Origin: Breviolum minutum Mf 1.05b.01 | Taxonomy: Eukaryota; Sar; Dinophyceae; Suessiales; Symbiodiniaceae | Direction of reading: 5' to 3' | Assembly (NCBI GenBank): GCA_000507305.1 | Contig: DF239083.1 | Span: 247,713-311,712, forward strand | Length of the DNA stretch: 64,000 nucleotides | Shown here: in pieces, positions 22,003-33,328 of the stretch | How positions within the stretch are numbered: position 1 is the first letter of the stretch | Layout: every line of letters starts with the position of its first letter | Notes under the pieces: generated by a model | What the model saw: the letters and a program-made list of their open reading frames with translations, nothing else | What the model was told of the DNA's origin: nothing | The model's database searches: none | Made by a program: the position numbers and the translations under genes

Positions 22003-24994
22003 ATGGGGAAGAAGTCTGGGGATGGCGGAAAGAAGGATGGGAATGATAGGAGTAAGGTGAAGAAAGAGTTGAAGCCTGAGAAGCCACCAGGCAAACCTCT
22101 TGAACGCGTATCTGCCTTACGAGTCAGGGTCAAGTGGAAAATCTAGCCCATCAAGATTTTCGTCTGTTTCAACCACGTCTAGTGACAAGAAGTTTGTTTA
22201 CTCTACCCCACCATCAAGGACATCAGGTGGGATGGCATCTCCTCCTGATAGGGTGCCAAAAAGGACTGACAAAGTGAATGATGCGGAGCCAGGCAAACGT
22301 GCCAAGACAAATGAGAAGATCGCTGAGAGGAAACAAGAGAAGGTCAAAAGCAAGGAGAAGACAACAGAAGTGACCGAGACGGTCAAGACGAGTAAGAGAG
22401 AAGACAAGCAGAAGAACGAAGTGAAAGAAAGCAAGGAGAAGAAAGAAGTGAAAGAAGGCAAGGAGAAGAAAGAAGTGAAAGAGAAGAAAGAAACGAAGGA
22501 AGGCAAGGAGAAGAAAGAAGTGAAAGAAGGCAAGGAGAAGAAAGAAGTGAAAGAGAAGAAAGAAACGAAGGAAGGCAAGGAGAAGAAAGAAGTGAAAGAA
22601 GGCAAGGAGAAGAAAGAAGTGAAAGAAGGCAAGGAGAAGAAAGAAGTGAAAGAGAAGAAAGAAACGAAGGAAGGCAAGGAGAAGAAAGAAGTGAAAGAAG
22701 GCAAGGAGAAGAAAGAAGTGAAAGACGGCAAGGAGGAGGATGACATAGATCTAGAGGCAGAGTTTGAAGATCTTTGCAAGGAGATAGAAGCAATGCCAAC
22801 CGATGAAGAAGATGAGGCAGAGGAAAGTGAGGAGGAAGAAGAACAGGATGAAGATGAGGAGGGAGAAGCCCAAGGTAGCTGTCAGGGCGATGAAGATGAT
22901 AGTGATGAGGAGCAGGAAGATGAGGAGGGAGGTGATGAAGGCGAAGATGAAGAACAGGATGATGATATGGAAGAAGGTGAAGATGAAGATGCAACTGAGG
23001 ATGAAAAAGATGAGAAGGAAACGGAGAGTGAGGATGAGGAAACCACCTCTTCTGATTCTGAGGACTCCGACGCACCAAAGCATCAAGCTCCCACGACTGC
23101 GACTGCGGCACCTCGTCCAGAAACCCAGGCGCTGGTAGTTGCAGCTGAGAATGCTATGGTTTCGGCAAGTGCGCTTGCAAACAGTGTTTTAGCTTTAATT
23201 GGAGGCAGTCTTTTCTATGTTTCCAAAATCCTCATTCCATTTCAAAAGGGCAATAGCTTTTGTTTGACAATAGCTTTTGTTTTGATTGGATCCACCAGGC
23301 AGCACCCACAAGACAGAATACGACGCTTTCTGTCGTCAGATCGCCAACAAGAACAAGTTCCCGGTGTCATTGTCGACCCATTTGGCCAAAAATAAGAATG
23401 AGCTTTTCAACCTTTGGCTGCAAAACAACAAAGACCTTAAGCAGTTTCTTGTATTCACTTGTGACACTGTAGCTTTTTATTTCTAACCTACCTCTTATGG
23501 TTTCATAAAGACAAAGCTCCTCAAAGGTTTGCCTTATGATACCTGAAAGCTTTTGATTTTGCAGGGGATGCATTACAACCATAACAAATACCCCTTGGGC
23601 AACTATAAAAAATACCCCTTGGGTGGAATGGCTCCTCCAGTTTCTGTCCCCATGAGCCTGAGGGTGGAAATCATCGTGGAACGTCGATCTGAGAAAGTGA
23701 ACAAATCGCGGAGTGGGCGTCAAGGCATGAAAGAACGAGAATTACTTCAGAAATATGGTTCTCAAGCCAAAGTGGATAAGTTGAAAGGTATCTTGAAGTC
23801 AAAGGGTATGTTTGAAGAAGACCCAGACTTCCCTGGTGACGAGGAGGAGTGGGGGGGGTTGCTGAAAATGACATGGCTTCTTGGAAAATATGATCTAACA
23901 AGTTTCTTTTCTATATCATAGATTTCAATATTGTTTCTCCCATTTTCCCCATCCATATCATCAACCTTTCATTTCAACAAATGTTGGTCCCCATGGGATG
24001 GTACCCTTACTCACCAAGCCTATGTACCACCATTTTCCCTATCAATCTTCATCCCATCATGTTTTCCACCAGGAGATATTTTGGTTTGCTGGACTTGGCA
24101 AAAAAGTCACTTCTGAAGACATCACTGCTGATAAGGTTGGAATGCAGGTGAAGGAGAATAATTGTCCTGAGCTCGTGACTGCTCTGACCGCTGACGGTGC
24201 CCCACTTGCAAGTGGAGCGCTGCCATCCTGTGGTGGTGCCACCGCGGAGAGTGACAAAGCCATGTGGGATGGAGTCTTGAAAACCACAACAGTAAAACAA
24301 AAGAAAGAGAAAACACCAAAGAACACCGAAGGAGATGAGTGTAAAGAGATGGTCCCCAAAACTATGAAGGAGAAACCCGGCTCAAACTTCATATATCTTG
24401 AAAGATTTCTTTTTGAAGGTACCAAACGTTTGTGATGACCCCAAATATTTGTTGGCTAAGAAATCTTTTTTGAAACTCGATGCTCCTGTTCCATTTCCCA
24501 AGTGAACATGTTTCAGGAAAGTGGTGGATATGATGGATACCATCTTAAAAGAAGGTGGTGAAGCACGCAAAATGTCTCTAGCTTTGAAGCATGTTGCCTA
24601 CTCTGGCGAGTTGACGTCCCAGATGATGTCCCACAGCAAGTCTATGGAAACTATCTACGAACAGTGTCAAGCACTTGTTTCCGAAGACAAAGAAGATGAT
24701 GAGTCCCGTAAGTATGCAAAGCTTGTTTCGAAGGTTGAAACAAAAACGGCCTGGTTCGAGAAAGCCAAGGTTGGGGGTTGTTGAAAAATCAAAGCTCAAA
24801 AACTACAAACTTTAATTGTTCCCAAAGGTGTTTCCAAACTTCACCGTTTTCCAAAAACTTTGGGACCCGCTTTCCTCCACCTATTGCAGGCAGCTGGCAA
24901 TGCTCTTCTGTCTGGCCTCACCGGACGCAGGAAGGGAAAGGCAAAGAGCAAAGCTAAAGCTAAAGCTAACAAAGCTGAACAGGATGGCAAGTGA
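22003..24994 (+). CDS. Multi-exon Lys/Glu-repeat protein of unknown function
   Basis: A candidate ATG lies at 22003, in a basic stretch (GKKSGDGGKKDGNDRSKVKK). A frame change near 22100 is needed to enter the long frame ending near 23200. That frame holds a serine-rich part, a Lys/Glu repeat (22428-22738) and a very acidic segment. Further exons are about 23299-23455 (STHKTEYDAFCRQIANKNKF), 23640-23860 (VEIIVERRSEKVNKSRSGRQ), about 24070-24330 (EIFWFAGLGKKV), about 24517-24770 (coiled-coil-like KVVDMMDTILKEGGEARKMS) and 24890-24994 (Lys/Ala-rich tail to TGA). The composition suggests a nuclear, DNA- or RNA-associated protein, but that is inference. The pattern resembles dinoflagellate repeated proteins I recall without a named function. 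It lies directly before the transposase-like gene. Confidence 0.5.
22428..22738 (+). repeat. Coding minisatellite, Lys/Glu higher-order repeat
   Basis: DNA repeats of GAGAAGAAAGAAGTGAAAGA and AGGCAAG encode KEVKEGKEK and KEVKEKKETKEGKEK units. They combine into a higher-order unit of about 24 residues (72 bp), present about four times. The predicted product is one long, highly charged helix (ER/K-type single helix or coiled coil). Confidence 0.85.
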
Positions 24995-25198
24995 AGAATG
25001 AGAGACTAGCTCATTCGCTTTTTGTTGTAAGTTGGCTTGTGGTGCAGGGCTTTTTGAAAACCATCTCCCAAATAGGAAGTCATCTCAAAACCAAAAAAAA
25101 ATCTAGAAGCTTGTGTTTTTCAACCCATGGATCCTTGCACAGCCAACTGGGTGTGATATCCTTGGGATGCCTCTAGCCTTCTAATTTCCGGAAGTGCT

Positions 25199-28100
25199 AG
25201 CTTTGAGAACGAGTCTAAATGGTTGCAGCTGCTGTTCAATGGTTTCTTTGATACATTCCTTCCCCTAGTAGATGTGGCCTGTGATTCCACGATCATGCCA
25301 GGTTGCAATCGCCTGAGTCGCAAGGCTGGTGGCCGAAGGACACTTGTGGCTGATGAGATGGATACCCTGACATGTTGTAGTCTTGATATCACTGTCATGA
25401 TTGTTTTTCTAAAACAGAACAATATAGACTCTAAATCTTTTTGTGGCAATTGCAGGAGAAACAGGTTGGAAAAACTACCCACTTCTCACCAAGCGAACCA
25501 TTTCATTCGTTCAGGGCTTACACTTGTTTCCCAACCTAGATGACAATGAAACAATGTACTGCACCTGTGAGCACTACTTAGGCATGATTGGAGCAGGGAA
25601 ATCGAATGTACGCACAGTGGTGTCAATCGCGCAGTCTCAACTACGAGATGGCCCAGTTCCACCTGCGATAGAATGTTTTGCTTCATTAGGCTCATATGGG
25701 GCACACCCAAGCAACGAAGAACGTGATCTACACAGATGGTTACAAGGACTTCACAATATCACATTAAGTGTTTACTACACCACCATGAGGATCGAGGCAA
25801 GTGAACAGAAACAAACCATACTCTACCAACACCTTGTTTTTTCAAAATTTTTAGATATAACATAAGTAAAATGCTCTGTTGAGATTCCAATCCTCATCTG
25901 TCCAGCCCAACAGTTTTCCATGTGCATCCCCCCATGAGGTGGTGAACTCCGAGAAGCCTGAAGATGTCGCAATTCCATGCCTTCTTCCACATGAGGTCCT
26001 GCATGCGGTGGCATGTGCAGGTCCAGATCAGGTATGGTGGGTCTTCCGTGAAAAAATGGGTCTGCAAGTCATTTGCATTTAGATTGTTTCTTTACATGGG
26101 AGCCTTTTCCAAAATACACTGGAATAATTTCCATCCCAATGGGGTTTGGTTTAGTTGTTGTCCTCCAACATTGGTTGAATCAAAACTTATTCCAGAAACC
26201 CTGGCAGTTTGAGAAATCCTTCTTGGGTGGCCACTGCAAAACAGCAGTAGCTGAACTATGGGACCATTGTTTACAACTGGATGAGTGGAAAAGTCATCCT
26301 GCTTTCCATGGTGTATCACAGAATGACAGGCACCGTAGGGGCCCCAGCCAAATGTTTGAGATACCAATGGTTGGTTCAAGCCTTTTGGGTGCTTAACAAC
26401 CCCCAAAAAATCAGGTTATATTCCAATGAGCTTCCACGTAGACGGAGCAGAGTTCTACCGGAACAACGAGTATCTAGTTTGGTCAGCATCAAGCGTACTC
26501 GCATCAGGAGATGCCACTTGAAAGAATTAAAGTTTACCTTAAAAGGGTTTGTTATAGTGGAATGTGGGTCAAAAGTTTTTCAGGACTATCTACAGCTGAA
26601 TTAGTACTGCGGTTTCCCGGCTAAGGTAATGGATATCAAGTTCCCTGTGATGATCCTACCGAACGAAACGATCAAGTCGGAATCAGAAACTCGGCTGATA
26701 CAAACACATACAATCACATAGATGCTTATTTACCTTTGTAAATTTGGGTACAAACAAAACTGGCTTTTACAAACTGCAAAACAATATATCATACATATGA
26801 TTCTCCTTTTTGAAGTTGACATCAGAATGTAGAAATCTTTCAAGTCACAAAACGTATCAATTTGAAAACATCAAAGTACTTTAGGACTATGCAAACAGAG
26901 CCCCTGAGGTAAAAGAAGAAGTTCATCGGCATGTTGCTGGTCTGATTGCATGGTCAATGAGAGCAGCTAGCTCTGGAATCTTTCCATCAAAAGGTTATCA
27001 TGGGGAAGAGTTTGACCAGAAATCCAACCGCTACAGTTGGAGGGGCCAGGAAATGGCCAAGGGATGGAGGCCTCATTTTTCAAAATCATATGTTGAAAAT
27101 TCAAAACATGTTCAAGTATAATGGTGCATACAAAACATTTGTTTCTTGCAAATCCGCCTCCCCTACAGGGCGGCCTATCATAGTTGCCGATATGATGCAA
27201 AGGCTAGAGTGGAAACCAATTTCTTCGATCGTTATTACAGTTGCCGACTGATTTGTGAATCATGTATGGCTGAGAATTCTACATCACGATCCAACCCTGC
27301 TATGTGGTACTTCGACTTTAGACATGACAGGCCCCGACATCTAACAGTCATTGACGACCACACCTACCGAGCCACAGCTCCCAAGTTGTCACCATGGGCC
27401 CAAATTGATGGGTGGACTTTAGGGACATGCTTGCACGATTGGATGCATACAGTTTACTTAGGGACAGCCAAAGACATACTAGCAAGCCTCCTTCAAGATT
27501 GGCTAGATTTGGACCTACTTGGGGACAGCACCATTCCTTTGAACCGAAGACTACGAACTTTCTCTATTGGGATGCACAAAGACTTCAAAGCCAACAAGTA
27601 GGGGCCTTATTTTTGGCAATGACTATTGCATGTCTGTATATGTTTGTATTTGATGAATGTCCTTTACCCCCCAAACATAATAGCCAACTTCAGCCGAAAC
27701 TTAGGTTGCGTGTGAGGCGATTGTTCTTGACGGAGTCCAACACAGGTTTAGCTTCCAAAGGTCAAGGTCACGCAGAATTCGGTTCTTGTTGGAAAGCTTC
27801 CCATGTGAAAATGCTTCTCTGGTGGTTTTCAAAAAAGGCCACCGAATTTGCAAATATGACTCGAGAGACTTTGCTCGTACACTTGATTTTGAAGCCTCTA
27901 CAAATATACGGGTCAATGATGCATGTGAGTGTTTTAAACCCCTGATTTCAAACATGAGTCTGTTTCCACAGGTGGAATTTTGAACCCTGGAAAATTCTAG
28001 GTCAGCAATAACTTTGGTGGTTTTTTCCGATTTGAATTTTGCATTGGGTCAATCATACAAAGTTGGACTCTTGGAGGCTTGAAAAGACATGTGGAATTAC

Positions 28101-28630
28101 AACCCTTACAGTAATTGTGCTTCAAGTACTAGTTGACAGGACATGTGAAATAAAGAGCAATCCGCAGTTAGATTTCTTCACCCCTAAAACTACGGGTTTA
28201 AAGTTGACCATCTAAGGATCCGAAGATTCAAGGAGGTGCGTGCTGCATATGGGCTTTGCAGTCCGCTATCGCGTTGATGGATGAAGCTGGCGTATTGATG
28301 ACAAATGAACAGGCGGTTCAAACTTCAGAACTTTTACTTGAACACCTGCGCCACTGGCAAGGTATGCGTCAGTTGTTTGTAGGTACTGGTGTACACCGTT
28401 GGCGGTTTAGGCCAAAACATCATTATCTAGAACATGTGGCTTTAAATTTGGCTAGGGTGAAATTGAATCCGCGCTGTACAGCGTGCTTTCAAGACGAGGC
28501 TTACTTAGGAACCATCCGGCAAATAGCCATCCGTTGCAATTCCACAAATTGCATTTTAAGGGTATTCCAACGACTGCTCCTAAATTTGGCGCAACGTTGG
28601 CATGAAAACAAAGAAAACACGAAGCCCTGA
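25199..28630 (+). CDS. Multi-exon transposase-like protein (dinoflagellate repeated family)
   Basis: Coding blocks are about 25199-25379 (SKWLQLLFNGFFDTF), 25456-25796 (YCTCEHYLGM; ERDLHRWLQGL), 25906-26031 (IPCLLPHEVLHAVACAGPDQ), about 26199-26335 (AELWDHCLQLDEWKSHPAF), about 26428-26515 (SFHVDGAEFYRNNEYLVWSA), about 26624-26686, about 26885-27080, about 27170-27600 (CESCMAE; LHDWMHTVYLGTAKDILASL), about 27660-27930 and about 28236-28630 (FRPKHHYLEHV to TGA). The order of an HVDGAE acidic motif, an HDWMHTVYLGT box and a PKHHYLEH box recalls the layout of CACTA/Plavaka-type transposases, but this is my inference from motif style. The intron at 25797 starts with GC. Two frame changes in 27.6-27.95 kb need short introns I could not place with certainty. 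The start is unknown. Confidence 0.5.
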
Positions 28631-29205
28631 CGAGCGGGTCCTTGTGAAAAAACCATGGCTGCAGCGCAGCACTGAGAGGCAAGTCTTTCTGTGGTTGGGG
28701 TCCATATTCCTTACCCTTACATTGGTTATATCCCAAAAAAATATGTAGATATATTCATATGTGTATGCGTATTGCATATTTTGTGTAATGGCAATAAACC
28801 TGAAAACGCATTAGTAGAAAAAACGTGTCATATGTTTCAAAACATCATACCAGTCTGCGTTTTCAGTGTGTATGTAAACAAGGGTGGAAATAATGTTTCC
28901 ATCCAAATGTTTTGGCATCATGGTTTGAGCCACGTGAGTTCCAGCCAGCCCATTGATTTTGGAGGTGTTTGTGTTGTGATGTTTGTTTGCCATACCTAGA
29001 AACATACAACAAAATGACAAGCAAGAATGCCCACCCACCGGCCCAGTCTTTTGGGGATTCTACTATGTAGAGTATTTACAAAAAAGAGATGATAGCGGAG
29101 CTTCATGTTTGATACATTACGTATGACCATGCATCTTTGGCAAAAGAATGTATACTCTTTTGCCAGAGTATCTGCAGGTTGTTCGAGAATGAAAGGTGTT
29201 CGCAC
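28631..29205. other. Intergenic, nothing recognised
   Basis: Short frames only; no domain, RNA gene or strong repeat. It follows the stop codon of the transposase-like gene and precedes the palindrome minisatellite. Confidence 0.4.
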
Positions 29206-30012
29206 ACAACGACATCTGTCGCCCACCCGGTTTCACCCACCCTATTCAAACGCCAGCTGTCGACGCTATATTTCAACCGACGTGCGTCGCCGATCCCAGT
29301 ATACCACACGCATCATGTTTGCAAACTTTTGCAAACAAACGCCATCTGCCACCGCCTCGTGATCAACATGTGAAACGACATCTGTCGCTGTCTCGGTTTT
29401 CACATATATCCCACAACGCCATCGTTCGACATTGTGTGCATGTGAAACGACATCTGTCGCCAACCCAGCTAGAACACATGTCCAAACGACATCTGTCGAC
29501 GCTTCATGATGCATGTTCAACTGTCTATAAAACAAAAACCAAAAACAAAAACAAAAAACAAAAAAACAAAAAACAACAAACACCGAACACAAAAACACAC
29601 AAACAAAAACCGAAAGAAACAATATTTTTTTCATTGTAATCTTTCTATAGGCGCCTCAATTTATCCGTTCTTTGTTTATTTTTTTTTGCAACGCCAACTT
29701 TGAGGTCATCAGAATATTTTTTAAAATATTTGTATATGTTTTGCCTTCTAAAACAACGACATCTGTCGTTTCTTCAGTTTCACCTGCATGCCTTCAAACC
29801 ACAATTGTCGACGCTTCGTGTACAGGATCGAATTCAAACGACAATTGTCGCCAATCTCGCTTGAAGCAACATCTTGCGTTTTCATATTATAATTTTTTTC
29901 CTATTCATATAGATTCACAAAACTTTTTGCACCGGCTCTGCATGTTTTTTTCAACGACATCTGTCGCCAACCCGGTTTTCATGCATTCTGGAAAACGCCA
30001 ACTTTCGACGCT
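29206..30012. repeat. Minisatellite of short palindromes (CGACATCTGTCG family)
   Basis: About a dozen copies of a 12-bp hairpin word appear: CGACATCTGTCG near 29208, 29376, 29447, 29486, 29755 and 29955, with variants CGACAATTGTCG, CGCCAGCTGTCG and CGCCAACTTTCG. Each is preceded by AAA or AAC. Two tail types alternate, one like CCAACCCGGTTTTCA and one like ACGCTTCGTGCATG, giving a compound unit of about 70 bp. A-rich spacer sequence (29525-29750) breaks the array. It ends about 400 bp before the second Copia element. Open frames through it are not genes. Confidence 0.75.
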
Positions 30013-30511
30013 GTGTGCACAAATTAAAACGTAAAAACACAACAACAAACCACAAAATCATTAAACACATCCATCCAATTGAGAAAAATGTTTCAAAAAA
30101 TATATTTGGCTTTTTTGATTTAGATTTTGTAAGAAGTTTTCAAAAAAAAACGAAGAAAACGCAGCTTCTGCAGTCCCGGTTTTGGGATATATGTATTTGT
30201 AAGGAACAAAAGTATATCACATCATTTTTTTGGATCACAATTTTGAAGTTCAAAATCTACATGAAAACACTGTGCATGTATGAAATTGATTCCAAGATAT
30301 GCGACACTATACGAAGCTTTTGCAACTAACCGCAGCTTTCATTCAAAAAGTTGTGCTTTGAACATATAGTTGTCCTAAGGGCAACTGTGGATCCTTACGG
30401 TGGTGACTACAGCACTGGATCGGGAGGTGGAAGGGCAATTGGAGGAGATGGAGCCCTCATGTGTGACTCGGGCGAATCTTCCCAGGTCCCCGAGCCTCTG
30501 CCAGCAGCCAC

Positions 30512-30814
30512 TTGAATCCCTTCACCGAGGAGATGAAGACGCTGTCAACTTTCATGCAGAACATGATGACAGGGATGGCTCAGCAGAATGCCCAACTGAC
30601 TCATATGATGGGAAACCTGGGCACTTCTGTGGAAGCCATGGCCAACAATCAATCACAGATGCTGATGATGATGTCCCATCTCGATGCCCCCGGGAGCTTG
30701 GAGCAGCTTCAACAACAGGCCAGGCAAACCGAGGGTCAGATGGACATGGAGACGGCGTCGCATTGGAGCATGATGCTGGAAAATCCGAATGCACAAGGTC
30801 CCAGCGACCTCTGA
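30512..30814 (+). pseudogene. Gag N-terminal remnant of the Copia element
   Basis: The frame begins NPFTEEMKTLSTFMQNMMTG and continues with a Met/Gln/Asn-rich helical segment, as expected for the oligomerisation region at the start of Copia-type Gag. It ends at a stop after about 100 codons. The body of Gag, the zinc knuckle and the protease do not follow. The overlapping 402-codon frame starting at 30400 is a different reading of the same DNA and is not the Gag. Confidence 0.5.
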
Positions 30815-30975
30815 AGTGGCAGGCCAAGCTGATCACTGCAGCGGCTGCATGGTCAACGTTCACCCCAGTATCCCAGGCTCCTTTGCCAGTGAAGTCGTAC
30901 TTGGTGAATCAAGGTTTAGAGTCTGATGTGTGGATCATCAGTGAAGATGCCATTCCCTCAAGACATCTAGCCGGA

Positions 30976-31262
30976 GTATGTCATCAAGCTCGGGCACTTA
31001 GCAATCCTGATCTATGTCATCAAGCTCGGGCTCAGGGCACTCCTGAACTATATGTCATCAAGGTCGGGCTTTTGGTGATTCTGGACTTTGTCTTCACGAT
31101 CGGGCTTCGAGCAATCCTGAACTATGTCATCAAGATCGGGCTTCGAGCAATCCTGGACTATGTCATCAAGATCGGGCTTCGAGCAATCCTGGACTATGTC
31201 ATCAAGATCGGGCTTCGGGCAATCTTGGACTATGTCATCAAGATCGGGCCTCGAGCACTTCT
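30976..31262 (+). repeat. 36-bp minisatellite derived from the element's own pol sequence
   Basis: Tandem units of TATGTCATCAAGATCGGGCT plus TCGAGCAATCCTGGAC (36 bp), about eight copies, diverged at the left end and nearly identical in the middle. The same words (GAGTATGTCATCAAGCT) occur once at 31568 in the intact pol frame (PEYVIKLDSN), so the array looks like an expanded copy of that segment. Because the unit is a multiple of three, it stays open on both strands (GLRAILDYVIKI on plus, DDIVQDCSKPDL on minus). Confidence 0.85.
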
Positions 31263-31531
31263 GATCCACGTTCTCTGTGGTTGGATCTTCCAGATCCCTG
31301 GAACAAGCAGAAGGAGCAGATTGAGAGGTCTCAAGTCGGATGTTTGTGGGCCTGCCCAGACCATTGTGACCTCTGCGACCTTCCACACCTCTGCCGAGCT
31401 TGACCTAGCTCTGCAAGCCGTTTCTCAGGCACCTGTGTTGTGGCTTAGACTTGAGGACACTACGACTGGAAGATGCCTAGAGAGCAGGCTCCTTTTCACC
31501 TACGTGCTCACTATGGATCCTCAGTCCCAAA

Positions 31532-33328
31532 GTGCAGTGGCTGGCCGGCTGGGCCGACGACCCGGAGTATGTCATCAAGCTGGACTCAAATCCCGAGCTT
31601 GGTGGTAAGTGCTGGGCTGTTAGATCGGTGCTGCTAACCGAGTTGCTTCATGAAGAGGAAGGCAGGGAGCTGCCTATCAAGGGACACGGCTCAGAGCTCA
31701 AGAGGTGTGGTTCATCGCTGTCAGCGCTAGTGCAGAAAGAGAGGAGTAAGGAAAAGAGAGTAGACTTTGTGGAGCTCTTCTCACCTCCTAGAGTTGGGCC
31801 TAAAGCAAGACAGCTTGGATTGAAGATGGATGACAAGGTCTTTGATCTTGAGGCCGGTTGGGATGTGAGAAAGGTGGATCACAGGAAGGAATTTAGAGAC
31901 TTCCAACAGCAGCGTCGACCTCGATTTCTGGTGGTTTGCCCGGAGTGCAAGGCTTTTTCCCAACTCATGAACATTAATTGGGAGAAGATGGACCCCTTGA
32001 AGAAAGCAACTATTCAAAGCGAGGGAACCCTGATGTGGAACTTCTCTTTGGAAGCAGCAGAGTCTCAGATCGAGGCTGGGGACTACTTCGCTTTGGAACA
32101 TCCAGCAGGAGCCGAATCTTGGAGGCTTGAAGCAACTCAGGCTTTCCTTCGACGTCATCCAGAAGTTGCTGTCATTGAGTTCGACTTATGTGCCTTTGGC
32201 CTGAGCGTGGTTTCATCAGGTGAGTTGTCCAGGAAGAGGACCAAGATTGCCACCAATCACCCAGGCTTAGCACTCGAACTCAGCCTTCGTCAGTGCTCAG
32301 GAGACCATCAACAGGCAAGAGTTTATCCTTCAGCTCTTTGTGAACTTCTGGCTCAGTCTGCCAAAGAAGCCCTACTTCGCATACCTTCTCCGTCCTTCTT
32401 TGAGCTGTCAGGCTCTTCAGGTTTGTGCTTTGCAGAAGGATACCCTGAGGACGAGGAGGAAGAAGAGAACTCTAAAGCATGCGAAGACGAGGCTGGAGTT
32501 GATCCCTTAGAGAAGGATGAGATGCAACCCAAAGTGACCGACTCTCAGAAACGTATGGTGATGAAAGTGCACGTGAATACTGGCCATCCCCCTTTGGAGC
32601 AGTTCCTTCGGATGATGCGAGTTGGAGGAGCGCACAGCCATGTCTTGAAGTATATCAAGGAGGAGTTCCGGTGCGAGCAGTGCGCAATGAAGACCAAACC
32701 AGACAATCGAAGACGTGCTCATTGTCCAAGGTCTTTTGCATTCAACAGGGTGGTCTCCATTGACGTGCTCTACATCAAGTTCCAGCAGAAATCCATTCCT
32801 ATTCTGAACATGGTGTGCACTGGGACCAACTACCAGATTGCTCAACGCCTTCCTGTTCCTGAAGGTCATGTGGGAGCTGCCCCTGCAGCAGAAACTACCT
32901 GGAGACATTTTCTCCAGACTTGGATTCGTTTCTTTGGTCCCCCTGCTATGGTGGTTTGTGACTCTGGCAACGAGTTCAAGGGTCGTTTTGAGAGAGGATG
33001 CAAGTCTCAAGGAATTCTGCAGCATGTTATCTTGCCCGAGTGTCCTTGGCAGAACAGCAAGGCTGAGAGGCACGGGGGCTGGCTGAAGGAGAAGCTGGAC
33101 AAGGAGGTGAACTCTGGTGCTTGCACCCTCACTTCATTGGTGGAGTTGGATGAGTTTCTCACCTACCTCACCGCGGCGAAGAACCGATGGTTTTCAAGGA
33201 GCGGCTATACTCCTGCTGCGTTGGTTTTCGGTGAGATGCCTCGCATCCCTGGTGAGCTGCTTTCAGACGATTTCCCAGGACTATGTGGACATGAAGATGT
33301 TTACTCCGATTTTTTATGGGGTCGATGA
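31532..33328 (+). CDS. Copia Pol part 1: methyltransferase-like domain and integrase
   Basis: Residues 79-275 form the methyltransferase-like domain: ELFSPPRVG (81-89), FDLEAGWDVR, VCPECKAFS (P-E-C at 137-139), ALEHPAGAESW (E-H-P at 189-191), FDLCAFGL, RTKIATN and YPSALCELLA. An acidic spacer follows. The integrase zinc-binding region has TGHPP (H352), a second histidine near 368-370 and CEQC (381-384). The catalytic core has D411 (SIDVLYI), D477 (VCDSGNEFKG) and E512 (KAERHGGWLKEKL), the full DDE triad. The first 60 residues include GGKCWAVRSVLLTELL, seen just before the methyltransferase-like part. The frame ends in a frameshift near 33.28 kb. Integrase would insert the cDNA into the genome; the role of the methyltransferase-like domain is unknown. 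Confidence 0.85.
   Translation: MQWLAGWADDPEYVIKLDSNPELGGKCWAVRSVLLTELLHEEEGRELPIKGHGSELKRCGSSLSALVQKERSKEKRVDFVELFSPPRVGPKARQLGLKMDDKVFDLEAGWDVRKVDHRKEFRDFQQQRRPRFLVVCPECKAFSQLMNINWEKMDPLKKATIQSEGTLMWNFSLEAAESQIEAGDYFALEHPAGAESWRLEATQAFLRRHPEVAVIEFDLCAFGLSVVSSGELSRKRTKIATNHPGLALELSLRQCSGDHQQARVYPSALCELLAQSAKEALLRIPSPSFFELSGSSGLCFAEGYPEDEEEEENSKACEDEAGVDPLEKDEMQPKVTDSQKRMVMKVHVNTGHPPLEQFLRMMRVGGAHSHVLKYIKEEFRCEQCAMKTKPDNRRRAHCPRSFAFNRVVSIDVLYIKFQQKSIPILNMVCTGTNYQIAQRLPVPEGHVGAAPAAETTWRHFLQTWIRFFGPPAMVVCDSGNEFKGRFERGCKSQGILQHVILPECPWQNSKAERHGGWLKEKLDKEVNSGACTLTSLVELDEFLTYLTAAKNRWFSRSGYTPAALVFGEMPRIPGELLSDDFPGLCGHEDVYSDFLWGR

Noticed and set aside
22198..23111. Long minus-strand frames (Ser/Phe-rich and Leu/His/Pro-rich)
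   Set aside because: They are antisense shadows of the Lys/Glu-repeat and acidic coding region on the plus strand.
30400..31608. 402-codon plus-strand frame at the start of the Copia element
   Set aside because: The Gag-like sequence is in another frame (30512-30814) and the middle of this frame is the 36-bp minisatellite; only its overlap with the pol region matters.
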